Source: Alphaproteobacteria bacterium
GTDB taxonomy: Bacteria; Pseudomonadota; Alphaproteobacteria; UBA8366
Direction of reading: 5' to 3'
Assembly: GCA_021774335.1 (NCBI GenBank)
Contig: JAJFJD010000037.1
Coordinates: 1-64,000, forward strand
DNA: 64,000 nucleotides
Shown: piece by piece, positions 7,802 through 16,497 of the stretch
How the letters are laid out: each line of letters begins with the position of its first letter
Position numbering within the stretch: position 1 is the first letter of the stretch
Notes under the pieces: generated by a model
The model's database searches: none
What the model was told of the DNA's origin: nothing
The model's input: the letters and a program-made list of their open reading frames with translations, nothing else
Program-made: the position numbers and the translations under genes

Positions 7802-8812
7802 CTAGCCGTCGTAGCTGATGCGTCCTTCGCCCCGGAACCACAGGCGCACCAAATGACGTTTCTTGTCGGGATCCGGGTTGTCCTTGAACCCGGTACGCGC
7901 GTGTCCGATCACCCGGTTGTTGATCAACTGAATCTGTCCCGGTTGGAACTGTAATTCGACGCACATCTCTGGGTCGGCGACTATCTCTTTCATCGCTCGG
8001 AGGAGTTCCTGGCCGTCCTCGTCGATCTCTTGCCCGGTCATCGCGTAGCCGTCTTGGATGCCGGTCAAAGAAAAGTAGACCTGAATGTCATCGTTTTCGA
8101 TGTTGAGCGGTGCCTTGCGCATAACCTTTGAGGCATCTGATCTGTGCTCGTTGTTGCGGTCATAGAGGAATGTTTCGAAGGCCCGGGGCAGGAGATGCGG
8201 GCACCGCGCCAGCAGTTCGTTATAAACCGTCCGCCAGCTCAACAACTTGCTCTTACCGCCTTCCAGCGCCGTTTGGCAGCACAGCAGGCCAATGATATGT
8301 GGCGGCATCAACGCGTAGCTGTTGTCCGTGTGGAAATTCAGCTCGGCATTCGTCGTAGAACCCCGGACACCTATGCCATGCTTTGCGCCCGTGTCCCGCA
8401 CGTCATAGATCATGAGGCCATTCCACTTTTGCGCCACCGGTGGTGCGATCAACGAACCCAACAGCCAATAGGCGGCGACCGCTTCGTCGCGGCTAAATTG
8501 GCCCATCGGGAGCCGGTCCAGCACCGCGCAGCCCGTACCTTCGGTCAGCGTTCGACCGACATCCGTCATGAAAGAACGGCACGCGGCCAAATCAAACATC
8601 TCCGGCCGGAGCATAAGCGTTGGTAGCGGGTCGCGGCGCAGCGCGGCAACGACGCCGTGCAATTCGTCAAGGCAGTTCTCCGGGATGGAATAGAGGAAGT
8701 CCTCTTCCTTGAGCGTTCCGCGGGTCCAGGATTTTGGATAGGCAAATGGCCGCTTCGGTATCAAATTCCGATCAATCGGCGCGGTTGGGAAATCAAGAAT
8801 TTCCAAACTCAT
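7802..8812 (-). CDS. TauD/TfdA-family Fe(II)/2-oxoglutarate dioxygenase (copy 5)
   Basis: 336 residues from the ATG at 8812, which lies 7 nt after AAAAGGGG; the TTG one codon upstream is less likely. Metal ligands are His161-x-Asp163 (FHTDNSYAL) and His304 (IGHARTGF), with KKRHLVRLW carrying the 2-oxoglutarate arginine. It is the most divergent of the long copies; the N-terminal half shares little beyond the SWTRGTLKEEDF region. It is the first gene of a minus-strand operon continuing into copy 4, and the long intergenic region upstream separates it from the divergent asparaginase gene. Confidence 0.84.
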   Translation of the reverse strand: MSLEILDFPTAPIDRNLIPKRPFAYPKSWTRGTLKEEDFLYSIPENCLDELHGVVAALRRDPLPTLMLRPEMFDLAACRSFMTDVGRTLTEGTGCAVLDRLPMGQFSRDEAVAAYWLLGSLIAPPVAQKWNGLMIYDVRDTGAKHGIGVRGSTTNAELNFHTDNSYALMPPHIIGLLCCQTALEGGKSKLLSWRTVYNELLARCPHLLPRAFETFLYDRNNEHRSDASKVMRKAPLNIENDDIQVYFSLTGIQDGYAMTGQEIDEDGQELLRAMKEIVADPEMCVELQFQPGQIQLINNRVIGHARTGFKDNPDPDKKRHLVRLWFRGEGRISYDG

Positions 8813-9346
8813 CAAATCACCCCTTTTCTGCCGTTGCCTGTTCTCTGGGACACCGCCACCCGCAGCGTCGGCTATACGGCAGCCGCCTAGTTAGCGTTGG
8901 GACACCGCTGAAGCATCATATTGTAGTGCCTATCGGCTTCCAGACAAAAGCGTCCGCCGAAATCCGCGATGCTTGGAGATGGGTCTGCAGAATCCCCATA
9001 TTGTGCCTCTCCGACAAAGGGCAGGGCTTCCCTGTTCCATCAGAGATTTTCCCTGATCTTATGGATTGAAATCCCGGTTCTACCGCGTAAGGTGTTCGCG
9101 AAGTTTATCATTGAAATTAATATCTTAGAGCGGTATGTCTCGCTGATTCGAGCCAAATTGGAGCGAATTCCCTGCATCTTCCCTGCATAACAGTGAACTG
9201 GCAGAGACGGGTTCGTTCCAGACTCCTTGCTCCACCATTTCTCCGAAATGCCGACAACGAATAAAGTTATACGAAATCTGCCTTGGCCGAGCTGGACCGG
9301 ACTCAACTAGTCTAAGGCAACTGGGGCACGCATAGGATCCGACATC
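8813..9346. promoter_or_regulatory. Long divergent intergenic region with short direct repeats
   Basis: 534 nt between the divergent starts of the copy 5 dioxygenase and the asparaginase, less GC-rich than the flanking genes. No credible gene is visible. The 10-mer GGGACACCGC occurs at 8847-8856 and again at 8899-8908. TTCCCTG occurs at 9028, 9049, 9168 and 9179, the last two extended to TTCCCTGCAT with an 11-nt period, one helical turn. Such phased direct repeats suit a transcription-factor binding region, but no regulator gene adjoins it and the match to any known operator is unproven. Confidence 0.35.
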
Positions 9347-10345
9347 ATGGAATTTGTGAAATTGGCCGAGGTATGGCGCGGAGCGGTCGTGGAAAGCGTG
9401 CATTTCGGCGCCGCGGCCGTCGCCAATGCTGCCGGTGAAATCGTGCACGGCTGGGGCGACCCATCGATTGTCACGTTCCCAAGATCTTCTTTGAAACCGA
9501 TCCAAGCCATCGCTCTTGTCGAGACCGGCGCGGCGGAAAAATTCGGACTGACCCAACGTCATATAGCGTTGTCCAGTGCGTCGCATCGCGCCGAAGACAT
9601 TCACGTCGACCTTGTCATGGATTGGTTGGGCCAACTCGACCTCACCGAAGAGGCGCTTGCCTGCGGACCGGATCTTCCAAGGAATTCCAAACGAATTCAC
9701 GCCATCATTCGCGCTGGTGGCGACGAGTCCCGGCGATACCACAATTGTTCGGGAAAGCACTGCGGTTTCCTTACCGTCGCGCGGCATATGGGATGGGCGG
9801 TCGAAGGCTACAACGAGCCGTCACACCCCACGCAGACCCTGTATCTGGAAGTTCTCTCGGAATTTTTCGGCCGCGACGCAACGTCCCTGCCTCTGGGCGT
9901 CGACGGTTGCACGTTGCCCGCGCCCGCGATGTCGATCTCGGAGATGGCAGTTGTGATGGCGCGATACGCCGCCGCTGCGGTCTCGTCGCCGATACGCAAA
10001 GCCGCGATCCATACGATCCAGGACGCCGTGCGCCGCTATCCCGAGTACATGTCGGGCACCGGCGAGCCGACCGACCTGATTGCCCGCGCGACCGACGGCA
10101 GGGTGATCATGAAGACCGGCGCCGAGGGGTTTCTCTGCGCGTTCATCCCGGATCAAGGGTTAGGCGTGGCATTGAAAATTGCCGACGGCAGTGCGCGGGC
10201 CCGAGTCATCGCATTTCTTAACTTGCTTAGGCAACTCGACCTTCTGACGCCGGATGCTCTGCGGGCGCTGACGCCGTTGTTGAACCAGCCGGTCTATAAC
10301 AGCGTCGGGGCGACGGTCGGAAAGATTTGCGGCTGCAGCACCTGA
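9347..10345 (+). CDS. L-asparaginase, Rhizobium etli AnsA type (Asparaginase_II family)
   Basis: 332 residues. This is the asparaginase family unrelated to E. coli AnsA/AnsB. Residues known to matter in the R. etli enzyme ReAV are present at the same spacing: Ser47 and Lys50 in PRSSLKP, Ser79 in SSASH, Cys134 and Lys137 in NCSGKHCG, Cys188 in GVDGCTLPAPAM, and Lys256 in MKTGAEG. Cys134, Lys137 and Cys188 form the metal site in that family. The reaction is L-asparagine to aspartate plus ammonia. No signal peptide, so cytoplasmic. It stands alone with its own upstream region and is not obviously tied to the dioxygenases. Ribosome site AGGA lies upstream of ATG. Confidence 0.9.
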   Translation: MEFVKLAEVWRGAVVESVHFGAAAVANAAGEIVHGWGDPSIVTFPRSSLKPIQAIALVETGAAEKFGLTQRHIALSSASHRAEDIHVDLVMDWLGQLDLTEEALACGPDLPRNSKRIHAIIRAGGDESRRYHNCSGKHCGFLTVARHMGWAVEGYNEPSHPTQTLYLEVLSEFFGRDATSLPLGVDGCTLPAPAMSISEMAVVMARYAAAAVSSPIRKAAIHTIQDAVRRYPEYMSGTGEPTDLIARATDGRVIMKTGAEGFLCAFIPDQGLGVALKIADGSARARVIAFLNLLRQLDLLTPDALRALTPLLNQPVYNSVGATVGKICGCST

Positions 10346-10544
10346 ACAGAGCCATCTGTCGCAACAGGATGTGCTTCGTCAGCGAACCGCCGGTCATGAC
10401 TGCCCAACTTGATACAAATCATCGCCAGGCGGCGCATGGTGGTGAACTCTAGGTCCGTACGGGCATCGTTCGGATGGTGCGGTGAAGGGTGGCCTTTCTT
10501 CGAACGTGCTAGGGGCACTTGGTGAGAAGAGAAAGCTTTCAGGA

Positions 10545-11183
10545 ATGAGGTTCAAATTGGCCGTCGCGCTTGCCCTTTTCAGCGGTCTGCTCGCAGCGCA
10601 ATGGACGACAGTAACGGAAAGCGCCGAGTGGACTGGCGAGTTGTCCAGTTCGGTCTTTCAGGCATTGCCCGCCGACATCGTTTTTGGGGTCGTGATTTAC
10701 AATGATACGGAAGCCAACTTGGCGTTTCGCCGGCAATTTCTCGCGGCCTTGAAGAAGGCGGGTTATGCGGTGTCGGACGATGCGCCGCTGGTGTTCACTT
10801 TCGGCACCAGCGTGACGTGGCGCGAGGCGCGTCTCCGCGAGTTGGAAGAACAACGGCGGCGGCGCTTTCCGGCGGATCGGGAAGAACTCAGTTTCCCCGA
10901 CGAGCGTGACCTGAGGCTTCCGGGCGGTATCCCATCCTCGATGTTCGGCGATCGCCCGCTTCGGCCGGCGCGTGTGGTTTCGCGAATCAACAACCGAGAG
11001 CAGGACCGCCTGGACATCACGGTGGATCTGCGCGAGCGCAAGACGAGCCGAATCATCTGGGAAGCCGATCTGGTGCTGCCGTTTCTGGACGATGACCGCG
11101 ACCGAATCGCGCGGTCCATCATCGGGCCGGTCATCTCCGCAATTGGAAAAGATACCGAGCGGTTGGTGTTCCCGGTTCGCTGA
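10545..11183 (+). CDS. Hypothetical exported or membrane-anchored protein
   Basis: 212 residues from the ATG at 10545; an in-frame GTG at 10482 would add 21 residues without hydrophobic character. Residues 2-15 (RFKLAVALALFSGLL) form a short hydrophobic stretch consistent with a signal peptide or N-terminal anchor, so the mature part is probably periplasmic. The remainder alternates strands and charged turns, with an Arg/Glu-rich stretch (about residues 85-110) and a final strand-rich part. I do not recognise the family. It lies between the asparaginase and a convergent MFS gene, with no operon partner, so context gives no function. Confidence 0.65.
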   Translation: MRFKLAVALALFSGLLAAQWTTVTESAEWTGELSSSVFQALPADIVFGVVIYNDTEANLAFRRQFLAALKKAGYAVSDDAPLVFTFGTSVTWREARLRELEEQRRRRFPADREELSFPDERDLRLPGGIPSSMFGDRPLRPARVVSRINNREQDRLDITVDLRERKTSRIIWEADLVLPFLDDDRDRIARSIIGPVISAIGKDTERLVFPVR

Positions 11184-11316
11184 TCCTCAGATCGTCTTGT
11201 CGTCCCCTAGATGTCCTTACGCGCGTAGCGTCTCGATGACGCCGAAGGGATTGTCGTCGCCGTTCGCCCAGCGCGCCATGCAGAAACGCCATGTATGCCT
11301 CGCCGCGATCGGCGTT

Positions 11317-12531
11317 CTATCGCCGAAGGGTGAGTCGAGGCCCCCAAGCCATCGCCGCACCCGAAATGACTGATCCGACCGCCATCACCGCGAAGGCCCA
11401 GAACCAAGCGCCGGGCTCGCCTCGCCCACCGGCCAGGTCGACGACCAAGCCAACCGCGAGGGATCCCAGGAATCCGAACGCGAACCCGACCAGCCCGAAA
11501 AGCGTGAGCGCGGCCGCGCGCGTTTCGCCCGACGCCGCGGCCACGATGCCGCCCGCGATCGCGCCGACATCGCCGAAGCTGGTGATGCTGTGTATCAGGA
11601 GCAGCAGCAGGACGACCAAATACGGTCCCGCTGCCTGCCAGCCCAGGACCCCGCAAACAACAATCGACGCCAATGATACCGCGAGGATGACCACCCTGCG
11701 GCCAAAGCGGATTCCCAGTTCCGCGATCACCAGGTTCAACGGCACGGAAACGAATACCGATAACCCGGCGACAATCGTCGGGTCCCAGGTGGACTCGCTC
11801 ACGCTGTTATAGGCCGCGCTGAAGGTCAGGATCGGCACGAACCAAACGCGGACGGCGAAGACCTCCCATATGTTTCCGCCATATGCGATGACGTAGCGCC
11901 GAATTTCCGGGTCGCGCAGCGCCGACAGGAAATCGGGGAACAGGCGGGTGGATCGGGGTTCGTTTTCCGCCAGCGGCGGCCCGATCAGAAAGAGCACCGG
12001 AATCGACAGGAGCGAGCCAAGGCCCGCCGCCACGAATGCGGCCTGCCATCCGAAGGTGTTGGCAAGGAGGCCGGCGATGAGGAAGGAGCATCCGCTTCCA
12101 ATCGCGAAGGCCGTCGTATAGACAGCGCTCGCGCGTGCCTGCGCATTTCCCGATAGGCGGTCGGCAAGCAGTTTCATCCCGATGATGTGAACGCCCGCAA
12201 ATCCGATACCGGCGGCAAACCGCAAGACTAGTAGCCACCAGAATCCGTCGCCGAAGAGCGCGACACACAGCGAGGCGACTGCATTGGTCAGCGCACACAT
12301 CGCATACACGATGCGCCCGTCGGTCCGGTTCGCGGCACCGGCCAGGAACGGCAACGCGATAGCGTACCCGGCGAAGTAGATCCCGCCCAGCCATCCCAGA
12401 TCCGTTGCATCGAGTTGCCACAGTGCTGCCAGGTCCACGGAGAGGGCCGGTACCGCCATGATCGCCAACTGGCCGAAGATCAGGCCAAGGGACAAGGAAG
12501 ATGTGATCAGGGCCGGCGACCGGGTGGTCAT
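11317..12531 (-). CDS. MFS transporter
   Basis: 404 residues with about twelve hydrophobic helices, the layout of the major facilitator superfamily. The first half is GLIFGQLAIMAVPAL, then a GGIYFAGYAIALPFLAG helix followed by a basic loop in the motif A position (NRTDGR), and an RFAAGIGFAG helix 4; the second half begins near residue 215. It is an inner-membrane secondary transporter, uptake or efflux not decidable. It is divergent from the CoA-transferase gene at 12687 (155 nt apart) and convergent with the unknown secreted protein. Transport of an organic acid used with the CoA-transferase is possible but unproven. Confidence 0.85.
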   Translation of the reverse strand: MTTRSPALITSSLSLGLIFGQLAIMAVPALSVDLAALWQLDATDLGWLGGIYFAGYAIALPFLAGAANRTDGRIVYAMCALTNAVASLCVALFGDGFWWLLVLRFAAGIGFAGVHIIGMKLLADRLSGNAQARASAVYTTAFAIGSGCSFLIAGLLANTFGWQAAFVAAGLGSLLSIPVLFLIGPPLAENEPRSTRLFPDFLSALRDPEIRRYVIAYGGNIWEVFAVRVWFVPILTFSAAYNSVSESTWDPTIVAGLSVFVSVPLNLVIAELGIRFGRRVVILAVSLASIVVCGVLGWQAAGPYLVVLLLLLIHSITSFGDVGAIAGGIVAAASGETRAAALTLFGLVGFAFGFLGSLAVGLVVDLAGGRGEPGAWFWAFAVMAVGSVISGAAMAWGPRLTLRR

Positions 12532-12686
12532 CGGGCGGGAAGGCCCCGTAGCGGATATCGCATCCAGGGAGGCTACTCCGGTTCACCGTACTTGGCCATC
12601 GCGCGGCCGGTCCAAGAATTTGCAGTTATCCCGGAAGCCCGCTTTCATGGAGCGGCACACATTTGAAGACTGGTAGGGATCGTATC

Positions 12687-13910
12687 GTGACCGAAATTCC
12701 GACCTCTGCTTTGGCGGGCGTCAAAGTTCTGGACCTCTCGCAATTCGAGGCGGGGCCTGCCTGTACCGAAGTGCTCGCCTGGCTCGGCGCGGAGGTCGTC
12801 AAACTGGAGAACCCGAATGGCGGGGATCAGCTTCGGCGCACGGCGTCTGACGACGGTGTCACCGATTCGCCCTTCTTCATTCTCTACAATGCGAACAAGC
12901 AGAGCGTCACCTGCAACCTCAAATCGCCCGAAGGGCTGCAGTTGGCGAAGGACCTGGCGAGTAAGGCGGACGTCGTGGTGGAGAATTTTGGGCCGGGCGT
13001 CATTGAACGCCTGGGATTGGGATACGACGAAATTCTCAAGGTCAATCCGTCGATCATCTACGCGCAGCTCAAGGGCTTTGCCGAGGGCAGCCCCTACGAT
13101 GATTTCCTGGCCTTCGACATGATCGGTCAGGCGACGGGCGGGATCATGTCGATTACGGGCGAGACGGACGGCAAGCCCATTAAACCGGGACCGAACCTGG
13201 CCGACACCGGGACAGGTATGCTCCTGGCGATCGGTATTCTCGGTGCGTTGTTTCAAAAACAGGCGACCGGTAAAGGCCAGCGCATCTCCGTCGCCATGCA
13301 GGATGCGATGATGCACTACGCCCGGTTCGGGTTTTCCGATCTGCTCGTGACGGGAAAGGCGCCCGGGCGCGCCGCCGAGGGATTCGTGACCGGCGGTAAC
13401 GCGCCGATGGGCGTCTATCCCTGTGCGCCGGGCGGGCCGAACGACTACGTCTATATCTTCGTGAACCGCAGCAACAACCGGCAATGGCACCGGTTGCTGG
13501 AGTTGATCGGCCGGCCTGATCTGGTCGGTGATGACCGCTATGACGCCGCGCCGCAACGGTTCGAGCGAAAGATTGAAATCGAGGAAATGCTCGTGCCGTG
13601 GACCAGCCAACGCACCAAAGTACAGGCGATGGAGGAAATGGGCCGGGCGGGCATTCCGGTTGGCGCGGTCTTCGATTTGAAGGAGCTATCCGAAGAACCG
13701 GACTTCGAGGAACGCGGCGTGTTCCAGTGGATTGATCATCCGGTTCGCGGGCGCATGAAGCTGCTGGGCTGGCCCGTCAAGATGTCCGGCAATCCCGTGA
13801 CGCTCGAATCCGCGCCGCTCCTCGGCGAGCATACGGAAACCGTCCTCGGCGATTGGCTTGGTCTGTCGCCTGACGCCGTAAAGGCGTTACGCGATAAGGA
13901 CGCCGTCTGA
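12687..13910 (+). CDS. Family III CoA-transferase (CaiB/BaiF type)
   Basis: 407 residues from the GTG at 12687, which follows TAGGGA by about 7 nt; an in-frame TTG at 12663 is less likely. Family III marks are the N-terminal VLDLSQFEAGPACT strand, GAEVVKLE, the VENFGPGVIERLGLGY segment, and the catalytic Asp144 in AFDMIGQATGG, which forms the acyl-CoA anhydride in formyl-CoA transferase. It moves CoA between carboxylic acids. Its last 24 nt overlap the 3' end of the convergent molybdoenzyme gene. A second, distinct family III enzyme lies at 51504. Substrate unknown. Confidence 0.9.
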   Translation: MTEIPTSALAGVKVLDLSQFEAGPACTEVLAWLGAEVVKLENPNGGDQLRRTASDDGVTDSPFFILYNANKQSVTCNLKSPEGLQLAKDLASKADVVVENFGPGVIERLGLGYDEILKVNPSIIYAQLKGFAEGSPYDDFLAFDMIGQATGGIMSITGETDGKPIKPGPNLADTGTGMLLAIGILGALFQKQATGKGQRISVAMQDAMMHYARFGFSDLLVTGKAPGRAAEGFVTGGNAPMGVYPCAPGGPNDYVYIFVNRSNNRQWHRLLELIGRPDLVGDDRYDAAPQRFERKIEIEEMLVPWTSQRTKVQAMEEMGRAGIPVGAVFDLKELSEEPDFEERGVFQWIDHPVRGRMKLLGWPVKMSGNPVTLESAPLLGEHTETVLGDWLGLSPDAVKALRDKDAV

Positions 13911-16133
13911 CGCTCGGTCGACGGCGGATACCTGCACGAAATTCGTGTTGTAGGTCATGGCGCCGCTCGGGGCCACGGTGTCGGCCGTCACCGCGTTGGC
14001 GCAGCCCGACATGTCGGTCCCGTCCGCATCCGGCGTAAACCAGGCACCTTCATTGATCGATACGACCCCAAGGGCCACGTCCTCGGTGACGCGCGCCGCC
14101 AGGGATGTTGCGCCATAGGTGTTGAACACCCGCACTTTGTCGCCTTGCGCGATACCGCGCGCCTCGGCGTCCGCCGGGTGCATCCAAACATCGTCCGGAT
14201 CGACCTTGGCGAGTTGCGGCTGGTTGCCATGGATGGAATGTGTGCGCGCCCGCGACTTCGGGCTGCAGAGGCGCAGCGGGTAGGCCGCATCGTCGGGCAG
14301 ATCGGCATGCGGCACCCAGGTCGGGATCGGCGTGATTTCGCCCAGGCCATACGGGTCCGGGTTCTCGCCGAGGAAGCTGGAGTAGATTTCAATCTTCCCG
14401 GAGGGCGTCGCGAATTTGTGGTTCTCCGGATCACGGATCTGTTTGGCGAAGGCGACCGCGTCGTCCGGTTTCGGCATGCGCGCCACGCCCTGTTCCCGGA
14501 AGGCGTCGAAATCGTCAACGGCGTCCTCGGTCAGCTCCCGCAGCCAGGCTTCTTCCGATTGCAGGCTGTATCCGTTGATGCCGACCCGTTGCGCCAGGTC
14601 CGCGTAGATATCCATGTCATTGCGGCATTCATACATCGGCTTAATCGCCTGCTGCATGAAGATGCCGTAATGTCCCGCGCCGGCCCACGGCGTGTGTACG
14701 TCGTTGCGTTCCCAGAAGGTCGTCGCGGGCAACAGGATGTCGGCGTGGCGCGTCGTCGGGGTCAGGAAATGGTCTTGGCCGACGATGAATTCCACATTGT
14801 CCAACGCCTTGGCGAGCTTGCTCGCATTGGAGCATTGGTTGAACAGGTCGCCGCCCGACGAATAGATCAACTTGATGTCGGCCGGGAATCCGCCCGCTTT
14901 GCCCTTCAGGAGCAGGTCTCCCAGGAAGGGCGTCGCCACTTCCGAATCGATGGGGTTCTTGCCCGCCGGCAGCATCTTGATCCCCGCGCGGCCAGTCGCC
15001 CCATTGCTGGGGCCGGCGTTGCCGCCCGGCGTGCCGATGCTGCCCGTCATGGCGGCGAGCGCATAGGCGGCGCGGTGGAACTGTTCGCCGAATGCGGTTC
15101 GGCCTGGTGCGTAGCCGCCATGGATCGCGGCGGGCTTGCTGGTGGCGAAGTCGATGGCGAGTTGCCGGATCGTCTCGGCTGGAATGCCGGTGATCGGGCT
15201 CGCCCATTCCGGTGATTTGACCACGCCGTCGGTGTCGCCCATCAGATACGAAAGATAGGAACTGCCGGCCGGTGCTTCCGGCGGCAAAGTGGCCTCGTCG
15301 AAGCCTTGGACATACCGCTGACAAAAGGCGGCGTCGTGCAGGCCTTCGGCCACGATCACTTGTGCCATGGCGATCAGCGCCGCGGCGTCGGTGGATGGCC
15401 GGATGAATATATGTTCGTCGGTCAGTTGCTTGCTGGTGCGGGTGCGGCGGGGGTCGACGCAGATGATCCGGGTGCCGTTCTCCTTCGCCCATTTCAGATA
15501 CGGCATGGTGCCGGTGCCGAACGTGCCGTCGCCGGGCGACCATCCCCACATGAGAATGAGCTTCGAGTTGACATAGTCCGTCGGTTCGCGCCCGGCCGCC
15601 TTGTAGTTTATGTCATGCCCGAAGGTGTGGCGGATGGCGAAGACCTCGGCCTCGCAGGACATGTTCGACCAAAGATTCGTGCAGCCGCCGAACATGTGGA
15701 GAAAGCGCTTCGCGGCATTGCGGCCGTGCAAGCTCGACGTGCTGCCGGACCGGGAGCCATCGAGGATCGCCGCATTGCCATATTGATCCCGCACCCGCAG
15801 CATCTCGCGGGCGACAGTATCGAGCGCTTCGTCCCAGGAAATCCGTTCGAACTCTCCCGAGCCGCGCGGCCCGGTGCGGCGCATGGGGTATTTGAGGCGG
15901 TCGGGATGATAGACCCGCTCGATCTGGCCGACGCCGCGCGCGCAGGCCGGTAACGGCGGATGGTCCGGGTCCCAGCGGCGTGCATCCGTCGAAATTCGGG
16001 CGATCTTACCGTCGACGACATGCGCGTTGACCACGCAGCGGCCGCCGCAATTGTGGCCGCAGGTGCTTGTCACAACCGTCTCCCCGGCCTTTTCCGCCGG
16101 TCGGGGTGCCTCGTAAATCGTAGCGCCGCTCAT
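13887..16133 (-). CDS. Molybdopterin oxidoreductase, DMSO-reductase family
   Basis: 748 residues from the ATG at 16133. The N terminus binds a [4Fe-4S] cluster through Cys25, Cys29, Cys33 and Cys64 (CGHNCGGRC, then PACARG). The bis-MGD domains follow, with DGTFGTGTMPYLKW, the IICVDPRRT strand, and GxxFEQFHRAAYAL-like and HADILLPATTFWERND segments; the C-terminal MopB-binding domain begins near SPKSRARTHS. Ser159 in NMSCEAEVF is the likely molybdenum ligand by position, with Cys160 next to it. No twin-arginine signal is seen, so the enzyme is probably cytoplasmic, and there is no DmsB/DmsC-type partner. It is last in an operon after the selenoprotein and glutaredoxin genes (103-nt gap), which hints at thiol-linked electron supply. 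Substrate unknown. Confidence 0.9.
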   Translation of the reverse strand: MSGATIYEAPRPAEKAGETVVTSTCGHNCGGRCVVNAHVVDGKIARISTDARRWDPDHPPLPACARGVGQIERVYHPDRLKYPMRRTGPRGSGEFERISWDEALDTVAREMLRVRDQYGNAAILDGSRSGSTSSLHGRNAAKRFLHMFGGCTNLWSNMSCEAEVFAIRHTFGHDINYKAAGREPTDYVNSKLILMWGWSPGDGTFGTGTMPYLKWAKENGTRIICVDPRRTRTSKQLTDEHIFIRPSTDAAALIAMAQVIVAEGLHDAAFCQRYVQGFDEATLPPEAPAGSSYLSYLMGDTDGVVKSPEWASPITGIPAETIRQLAIDFATSKPAAIHGGYAPGRTAFGEQFHRAAYALAAMTGSIGTPGGNAGPSNGATGRAGIKMLPAGKNPIDSEVATPFLGDLLLKGKAGGFPADIKLIYSSGGDLFNQCSNASKLAKALDNVEFIVGQDHFLTPTTRHADILLPATTFWERNDVHTPWAGAGHYGIFMQQAIKPMYECRNDMDIYADLAQRVGINGYSLQSEEAWLRELTEDAVDDFDAFREQGVARMPKPDDAVAFAKQIRDPENHKFATPSGKIEIYSSFLGENPDPYGLGEITPIPTWVPHADLPDDAAYPLRLCSPKSRARTHSIHGNQPQLAKVDPDDVWMHPADAEARGIAQGDKVRVFNTYGATSLAARVTEDVALGVVSINEGAWFTPDADGTDMSGCANAVTADTVAPSGAMTYNTNFVQVSAVDRASDGVLIA

Positions 16134-16236
16134 GTGAATCCAATCGCCATCATCAATTGAAACGAAGACCCGATCATACCCCGGTATCGCCGGCCTCCAA
16201 AACAATCAATGCCGCGGTTTCGGCCCGGTCCACCGA

Positions 16237-16497
16237 TTAGAGGTTCAACAGGTCTTTCACATTCTGCGGATTCAGAGCATCGCCTGCATAAAGCTGACCG
16301 TCGATTTCCAACGCTGGGGTCGACCGGATTCCGGCTTCGTCCAGCCGGTCCTGGGCGTCTTCCTCCATCATGAGGTCGCGCACCTTGTACTCGACATTTT
16401 GCGCGCTCAGAAATTTTTTGAGCGCTTCGCACGGGGCGCAGAGAGGCGATGTGTAGACGATGACCTCTCTGGCCGCCTTGGCTGCGTCATCCCCCAT
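16237..16497 (-). CDS. Glutaredoxin-like protein with CAPC active site
   Basis: 86 residues, thioredoxin fold of glutaredoxin/NrdH size. The redox pair is Cys20-Ala-Pro-Cys23 in YTSPLCAPC; the cis-Pro loop is STPALEIDG near residue 60; GDAL follows. CAPC is unlike the CPYC of classical glutaredoxins and closer to NrdH or thioredoxin-like donors. Its ATG directly abuts the stop codon of the upstream selenoprotein (TAG then ATG, no spacing), so translation is almost certainly coupled. The natural inference is that it re-reduces the Sec-x-x-Cys pair of that protein, or passes electrons from the molybdoenzyme downstream. Confidence 0.88.
   Translation of the reverse strand: MGDDAAKAAREVIVYTSPLCAPCEALKKFLSAQNVEYKVRDLMMEEDAQDRLDEAGIRSTPALEIDGQLYAGDALNPQNVKDLLNL

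Noticed and set aside
14145-15215. A 356-residue plus-strand frame
   Set aside because: It is antisense to the molybdopterin oxidoreductase, whose cluster and cofactor motifs are intact; the composition is that of a shadow frame.
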